From Bryobacteraceae bacterium (GTDB taxonomy: Bacteria; Acidobacteriota; Terriglobia; Bryobacterales; Bryobacteraceae): a stretch of DNA of 64,000 nucleotides. The notes below the pieces were generated by a model. It was not told where the DNA came from. It was given only the letters and a program-made list of their open reading frames with translations, and ran no database searches. The stretch spans positions 806,001 to 870,000 of the forward strand of contig JAWKHH010000005.1 of NCBI GenBank assembly GCA_041394945.1. Reading direction: 5' to 3'. Position numbers and translations under genes: made by a program. Below, piece by piece: positions 60,328-64,000 of the stretch (within the stretch, counting starts at the first letter, position 1; each line of letters starts with the position of its first letter).

Positions 60328-62157
60328 ATGACCAAATCGACCTTTGCGCTGGTAGCGCCGCTGATCATTGCCGCCGCCGCCCGGGCCGACGATCGGTGGA
60401 TTCGCGTAACCAGCCCGCACTTCGAGCTCTACACTCCGGCCGGCGCCGGCGCCGCCAAGGCCGCGATCAAGCACTTCGAACAGGTCTACGGATTCTTCGA
60501 AAAAACACTCGCCGGCGTCCCTCCCGCCGGGAAGCGCGTCCGCATCATCGGCTTCAATCGCGAGAAAGACTTCCGTGAGTTCGAGAAATACGGCTGGGCC
60601 GACGCGTTCTATCTGCCGGGGAACGATCGCGACTATATCGTGATGAAGAGCCTCGTCGAGTCCGCCTACGCGATTGCCATCCACGAGTATGTTCACCTCC
60701 TTGCCAGGCGCGGCGGGCTGAAACTCCCCGCGTGGCTCAGTGAAGGCTTCGCTGACTTCTTCACGACCCTCCGGCCCATGGGGAAGAAGATCCGCATCGG
60801 CGAGTTCGAACCCGGCCGCTACCGGCAGTTGATGACGAACAAGTGGCTCCCGTTCGAGGAACTCACCGGAGCCAGCCGCGAATCGGCGTACCGCAACGAG
60901 AAGAATCGTGTCGGCGTGTTTTACGCGCAGAGCTGGGCGCTGACGCACATGGTGCTGATGGAGGACGACTACAGTCCGAAATGGGGCGAGTTTCTCAAGG
61001 CGATCCAGGAAAAGCCCGCGGACGAGGTTTTCAACACCCTCTACGGCAAGCCGCTCTCCGGTGTCGAAAAGGACCTGCGCGGCTACATGAACAGCGGCAG
61101 CTACAAGGTGATCATCGTCGACATGAAGCTCGAGAAGCTCGCTGAGGCGCCGGAAGTGGCCGGGATTTCCGAGCCCGAGGCGAATCTGGTTCTCGCCCGG
61201 GTGCTCACCAATTCCGGCCGCGCCGCCGACGCCCGGCCGATCCTCGAAGAAGTGGCGCGGTCGCCGGCCCTCGCCGCGGAAGCCCACGAGTTGCTCGGGT
61301 ACCTCGATCTCTACGCCAACCACGACGACGCGGCGATTGCGCATTTTCAGAAGGCCGTGGCGGCCGGCCAACCCTCGGCCTCGGTCCATCGCGACCTCGG
61401 GATGCTGCTTTGGCGCCAGCAGAAGCACGACGAGGCCTCCGCTTCGCTGCAGAAGTTCATCGACCTCCAACCCGCCGAGATCGACGTCCGGCTGCAATTG
61501 GCGTCCCTGCTGATGCGGAACGAAAAGCACGGAGCGGCGCTGAGCGTGCTGGTGCAGGCGCGGCAGGTTCCCGCCGCGAAGGCCTACCGGTTCTACCACG
61601 CGCTGGCCTACGCATATATCAGGCTGGCCGCCTGGGACCAGGCTCGAAAGGCGGCGGAATCGGCCGGCAAGTACGCGAAGAATCCCGACGACACGGCCGA
61701 GGCCCGCCGGCTGCTCACCTACCTCGAAAAGCGCGACGAGTACGAAAAGGTGGCCGCCCGCCACCCCGCCGTTCCGCCCGCGTTGGCCGCCAACTTACCC
61801 GCCGATGAGGCCGAGGCCGCGCCGAAGATCCGCCGCAAGCCCCTTTCGGCCGAGGAGATCAACGAGGAAGGAATCCTCGAAACCGTGCCGCCCAAGGAAC
61901 TCGCCGTCGCCGAAGGTGCGTTTGAGGGTCTCGAGTGCCGCGAGGGCGGAGCGCGCGTTCATGTCAAGACAGCCGCTGGAACAGTTGTGCTCGCCATCGA
62001 CGATCCGTCGCGCGTGAACATCGTTGGCAAGGACGCCGGGACCATCGACCTTCAATGCGGCGCCCAGGCCGGCAGCCCGGCCGTCCGCGCCGGGTACCTC
62101 GCCGGAAGCGCGGCGGAAGGCGTGGCCGGCATCCTGCGTCGGCTCGAGTTTCAGTAG
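60328..62157 (+). CDS. Exported zinc-peptidase-like (DUF1570 type) TPR protein
   Basis: The 609-residue protein has a signal peptide (MTKSTFALVAPLIIAAAARA) and an N-terminal peptidase-like domain (about 25-250). It carries HEYVH at 119-123 and LPAWLSEGFADFF with Glu139 as the third zinc ligand candidate, the gluzincin arrangement. Several TPRs follow (about 290-460) and a C-terminal beta-rich segment (about 530-605). AGGGAGA lies just before the ATG. The candidate -10 TACAAT (60300-60305) is 23 bases before the start. The substrate is not known; the DUF1570 family is mostly uncharacterised. Confidence 0.85.
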   Translation: MTKSTFALVAPLIIAAAARADDRWIRVTSPHFELYTPAGAGAAKAAIKHFEQVYGFFEKTLAGVPPAGKRVRIIGFNREKDFREFEKYGWADAFYLPGNDRDYIVMKSLVESAYAIAIHEYVHLLARRGGLKLPAWLSEGFADFFTTLRPMGKKIRIGEFEPGRYRQLMTNKWLPFEELTGASRESAYRNEKNRVGVFYAQSWALTHMVLMEDDYSPKWGEFLKAIQEKPADEVFNTLYGKPLSGVEKDLRGYMNSGSYKVIIVDMKLEKLAEAPEVAGISEPEANLVLARVLTNSGRAADARPILEEVARSPALAAEAHELLGYLDLYANHDDAAIAHFQKAVAAGQPSASVHRDLGMLLWRQQKHDEASASLQKFIDLQPAEIDVRLQLASLLMRNEKHGAALSVLVQARQVPAAKAYRFYHALAYAYIRLAAWDQARKAAESAGKYAKNPDDTAEARRLLTYLEKRDEYEKVAARHPAVPPALAANLPADEAEAAPKIRRKPLSAEEINEEGILETVPPKELAVAEGAFEGLECREGGARVHVKTAAGTVVLAIDDPSRVNIVGKDAGTIDLQCGAQAGSPAVRAGYLAGSAAEGVAGILRRLEFQ

Positions 62158-62164
62158 GCGAATT

Positions 62165-63043
62165 TCACCCGAGGATCTCTCGCAGCCGCGTCCGGAATTC
62201 CTTCCCGTACAGCGGATCGGCCAGCGCGAACTCCACGAACGTCTCGAAGTAGCTCGGGAAGTTGCCGATGTCGTAGCGCTTCTCCTTCGCCGGAAGCTTC
62301 ACCGCGAACACCCGGCGCCCTTCCTCGCACAGCAGTTTCATCGCGTCGGTCAACTGGATCTCGCCGTTCTTTCCCGGCGGGAGGCGGCGGATCAGATCGA
62401 AGATCAGCGGCGAAAGCACGTAGCGGCCGGCGATCGCCAGCCGGCTCGGCGCCTCCTCCGGTTTCGGCTTCTCGACGAGATCGCGCACGCGGATCACGTC
62501 GTCTTCGATGTCGGCCGGGTCCACCACGCCGTAGTGGCGCGTCTCTTCCGCCGGAACCTCCTCCACGGCGATCACGCAACTGGCGCGCTTGTTTTCGAAC
62601 AGCTCGATCATCCGGGCGAGCGTGCCGGACTGGCCGTTCATTCCGATGATTGAATCGCCGAGGGCCACCACGAAGGGTTGCTCGCCGGCGAAGTTCTCGC
62701 CGCAGAGGATGGCGTCGCCGAGCCCGCGCTGTTGGCGCTGGCGGGTGTAGAAGAAGTTCGACGCCAGTTCGTTGAAGTCGATCTCTGCCAGCAGGTCCGG
62801 CTTGTTGGCCTCCCTGAGCATCCGCGCCAGTTCGGGGTCGGAATCGAAATGGTTCTCGATCGACGACTTGCCGCGGCCGGTGACGAAGAGAATATCGCGA
62901 ATGCCGTTGGCGGTGAGTTCTTCAACGACGTACTGGACAATCGGCTTCCGGGCGACGGGAAGCATTTCCTTGGGCTGGGACTTGGTGGCCGGCAACAGGC
63001 GAGTGCCGGCTCCTGCGACTGGGACGATCGCGCTACGGATCAC
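62165..63043 (-). CDS. galU: UTP-glucose-1-phosphate uridylyltransferase
   Basis: Translation probably starts at the GTG at 63043, preceded by GAAGG. This gives 292 residues, normal for GalU. The nucleotide-binding signature IVPVAGAGTRLLPATKSQPK, the metal/sugar site VVALGDSIIG, IAVEEVPAEETRHYGVVDP, VEKPKPEEAPSRLAIAGRYVLSP and YDIGNFPSYFETFVEFAL are all as expected. GalU makes UDP-glucose for glycogen, cell-envelope or extracellular polysaccharides. It converges on the TPR peptidase gene with seven bases between, and follows a short-chain dehydrogenase by 32 bases. Confidence 0.95.
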   Translation of the reverse strand: MIRSAIVPVAGAGTRLLPATKSQPKEMLPVARKPIVQYVVEELTANGIRDILFVTGRGKSSIENHFDSDPELARMLREANKPDLLAEIDFNELASNFFYTRQRQQRGLGDAILCGENFAGEQPFVVALGDSIIGMNGQSGTLARMIELFENKRASCVIAVEEVPAEETRHYGVVDPADIEDDVIRVRDLVEKPKPEEAPSRLAIAGRYVLSPLIFDLIRRLPPGKNGEIQLTDAMKLLCEEGRRVFAVKLPAKEKRYDIGNFPSYFETFVEFALADPLYGKEFRTRLREILG

Positions 63044-63075
63044 CCTTCGAGGATAGCTGACGCGGGGTCGCCCGC

Positions 63076-63840
63076 TCAGTACGGCCAATGCGGTTTCGAA
63101 AACAGCCCGCCGTCCACCCAGAGGGTCTGCCCGGTAACGAATTCCGCCAGCGAACTGGCGAAGAAGACAACGGCCCGGCCGACATCGTCCGGCTGGCCCA
63201 CGCGCCCGAGCGGCGTCACCGCCGCCCATGTCCCCGCATAGTCGCCCGCCTCTTCCTTGGTGCGCTCGATTTCGATGGCGCCGGGCGCGACGCAGTTGAC
63301 GCGGATCCCCGAAGGCCCGAGTTCGCACGCCGAAACCTTCGTGAACATCTCAATGCCGCCCTTGCTGGCGGTGTAGTCGACGAGTTTCGGGAAGGCCACC
63401 CGGTTGCAGCCGCTGCCGATATTCACAATGGATCCGGAGCCGCAAGGCTGCATCAGCCGCGCGGCCCGCTGCGTGCACAAAAAGCAGCCTTTGAGGTTGG
63501 TGTCGAGGACACGATCCCACTCGGCTTCTTCCAGTTCGACGAGCGCCTTCCACGTCTGGACACCGGCGTTGTTCACGAGGATGTCGAGGCTCCCTAGGGC
63601 ATCGACGGCGGCGCCGAACATGCGGTCAACCTGACCGGCGACGGCGACATCGCCCTGGACGGTCACGCCACGGCGGCCGGCCTTCTCAATGGCCGCAACC
63701 GTCTCGCGGGCGCCGCGTTCGTCGGCATGGTAGTTCACCGCGACATCGCAGCCGGCTTGCGCCAACGCGATGGCGATGCCCCGTCCCACGCCTTTGCTCG
63801 CGCCGGTAACGAGCGCTTTCTTGTCTTTGAGCAGGTGCAT
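63076..63840 (-). CDS. Short-chain dehydrogenase/reductase
   Basis: The 254-residue protein has TGASKGVGRG for cofactor binding, NNAGVQTW, the catalytic Ser-Tyr-Lys set (IGSG, YTASKGG), VNCVAPGAIEIERT and a C-terminus ending FVTGQTLWVDGGLFSKPHWPY. It matches the glucose-1-dehydrogenase/3-oxoacyl-ACP-reductase-like classical SDR type. NAD(P)-dependent oxidation of a sugar or hydroxyacyl substrate is expected; a more exact assignment is not possible. It lies 32 bases upstream of galU on the same strand and may share its transcript. Confidence 0.9.
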   Translation of the reverse strand: MHLLKDKKALVTGASKGVGRGIAIALAQAGCDVAVNYHADERGARETVAAIEKAGRRGVTVQGDVAVAGQVDRMFGAAVDALGSLDILVNNAGVQTWKALVELEEAEWDRVLDTNLKGCFLCTQRAARLMQPCGSGSIVNIGSGCNRVAFPKLVDYTASKGGIEMFTKVSACELGPSGIRVNCVAPGAIEIERTKEEAGDYAGTWAAVTPLGRVGQPDDVGRAVVFFASSLAEFVTGQTLWVDGGLFSKPHWPY

Positions 63841-63897
63841 GCCAGCACCCAGTTTACTGTGATCGCGGGGCGCTGGAGCCCCAGGGCCGGGACCGCC

Positions 63898-64000
63898 CTA
63901 CGCCGACTTCTGCGCGCCGCTGCTCTTGCGGCTCATCAGCCGCCGCGGGTCGAACAAATGCAGCGGACGGAACGCGCGCTGGGACCACCGCACGCCATCG
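63898..64000 (-). CDS. C-terminal end of an unknown gene, cut by window edge
   Basis: The minus-strand frame runs from the window edge to a TAG at 63898-63900 and reads DGVRWSQRAFRPLHLFDPRR followed by LMSRKSSGAQKSA. The pattern (aromatic residues, then a basic Ser/Lys tail) looks like a real protein C-terminus, but 33 residues are too few to name a family. A short gap of 57 bases separates it from the downstream dehydrogenase gene on the same strand. Confidence 0.4.
   Translation of the reverse strand, partial: DGVRWSQRAFRPLHLFDPRRLMSRKSSGAQKSA

Noticed and set aside
1..64000. tRNA, rRNA, CRISPR, IS or prophage features
   Set aside because: Scanning the intergenic stretches showed no cloverleaf, regularly spaced repeat, transposase, integrase or phage structural gene.

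Overview
The window is a GC-rich, densely packed bacterial chromosome segment of about 48 protein genes. I saw no rRNA, tRNA, CRISPR array, insertion sequence or prophage gene. Gene content points to Acidobacteriota, probably the Bryobacterales/Solibacter group. The evidence is two Oar-type TonB receptors with an N-terminal carboxypeptidase-regulatory-like domain, a DUF1549/DUF1553 protein, a HAF-repeat PEP-CTERM protein, a Ser/Thr kinase-TPR gene coupled to an ECF-like sigma factor, secreted BNR, sulfatase and ceramidase-like proteins, and an acidobacterial-looking duplicated domain ending in NSGW. This assignment is inferred from family content only.

Layout. 1-4854: the end of an unknown gene, a small membrane protein, a TPR lipid/peptide-independent exported protein and a large hybrid histidine kinase. 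5040-9474: the conserved rpmH-rnpA-yidD-yidC-khpB(jag)-mnmE cluster, with several overlapping starts. 9476-12806: a two-gene cytosolic operon encoding a calcineurin-like phosphoesterase and a CHAT protease. 13007-16573: a small membrane protein, a CpxR/CpxA-like two-component pair and a convergent serine hydrolase. 16686-37780: a secretion- and catabolism-rich region with a duplicated-domain secreted protein, an amidohydrolase, a DUF1549/1553 protein, two TonB receptors, a di-heme peroxidase, a mandelate racemase-type enzyme, a BNR/VPS10 protein, a sulfatase and a sialidase-like protein.

37873-44048: an unknown protein, a sigma factor/Ser-Thr kinase operon and a PIG-L/ceramidase-like operon. 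44145-47780: a three-gene overlapping operon of two DUF4384 proteins and a caspase-PEGA-TPR protein, all with export signals. 47781-53651: an esterase, an Xaa-Pro aminopeptidase, and a CHASE2 kinase with an NtrC-type regulator. 53686-60196: six minus-strand genes spaced so tightly that they look like one operon (PEP-CTERM HAF protein, IolB, S33 hydrolase, NatA/NatB-like ABC exporter, oxidoreductase). 60328-64000: a zinc-peptidase/TPR protein, GalU, a short-chain dehydrogenase and the end of an unknown gene.

The best candidates for something undescribed are the phosphoesterase-CHAT operon and the exported caspase-DUF4384 operon. A further find is an identical promoter-like element with fixed spacing upstream of both TonB receptors. 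Genes at convergent junctions abut or overlap almost everywhere. No gap between genes exceeds about 200 bases.
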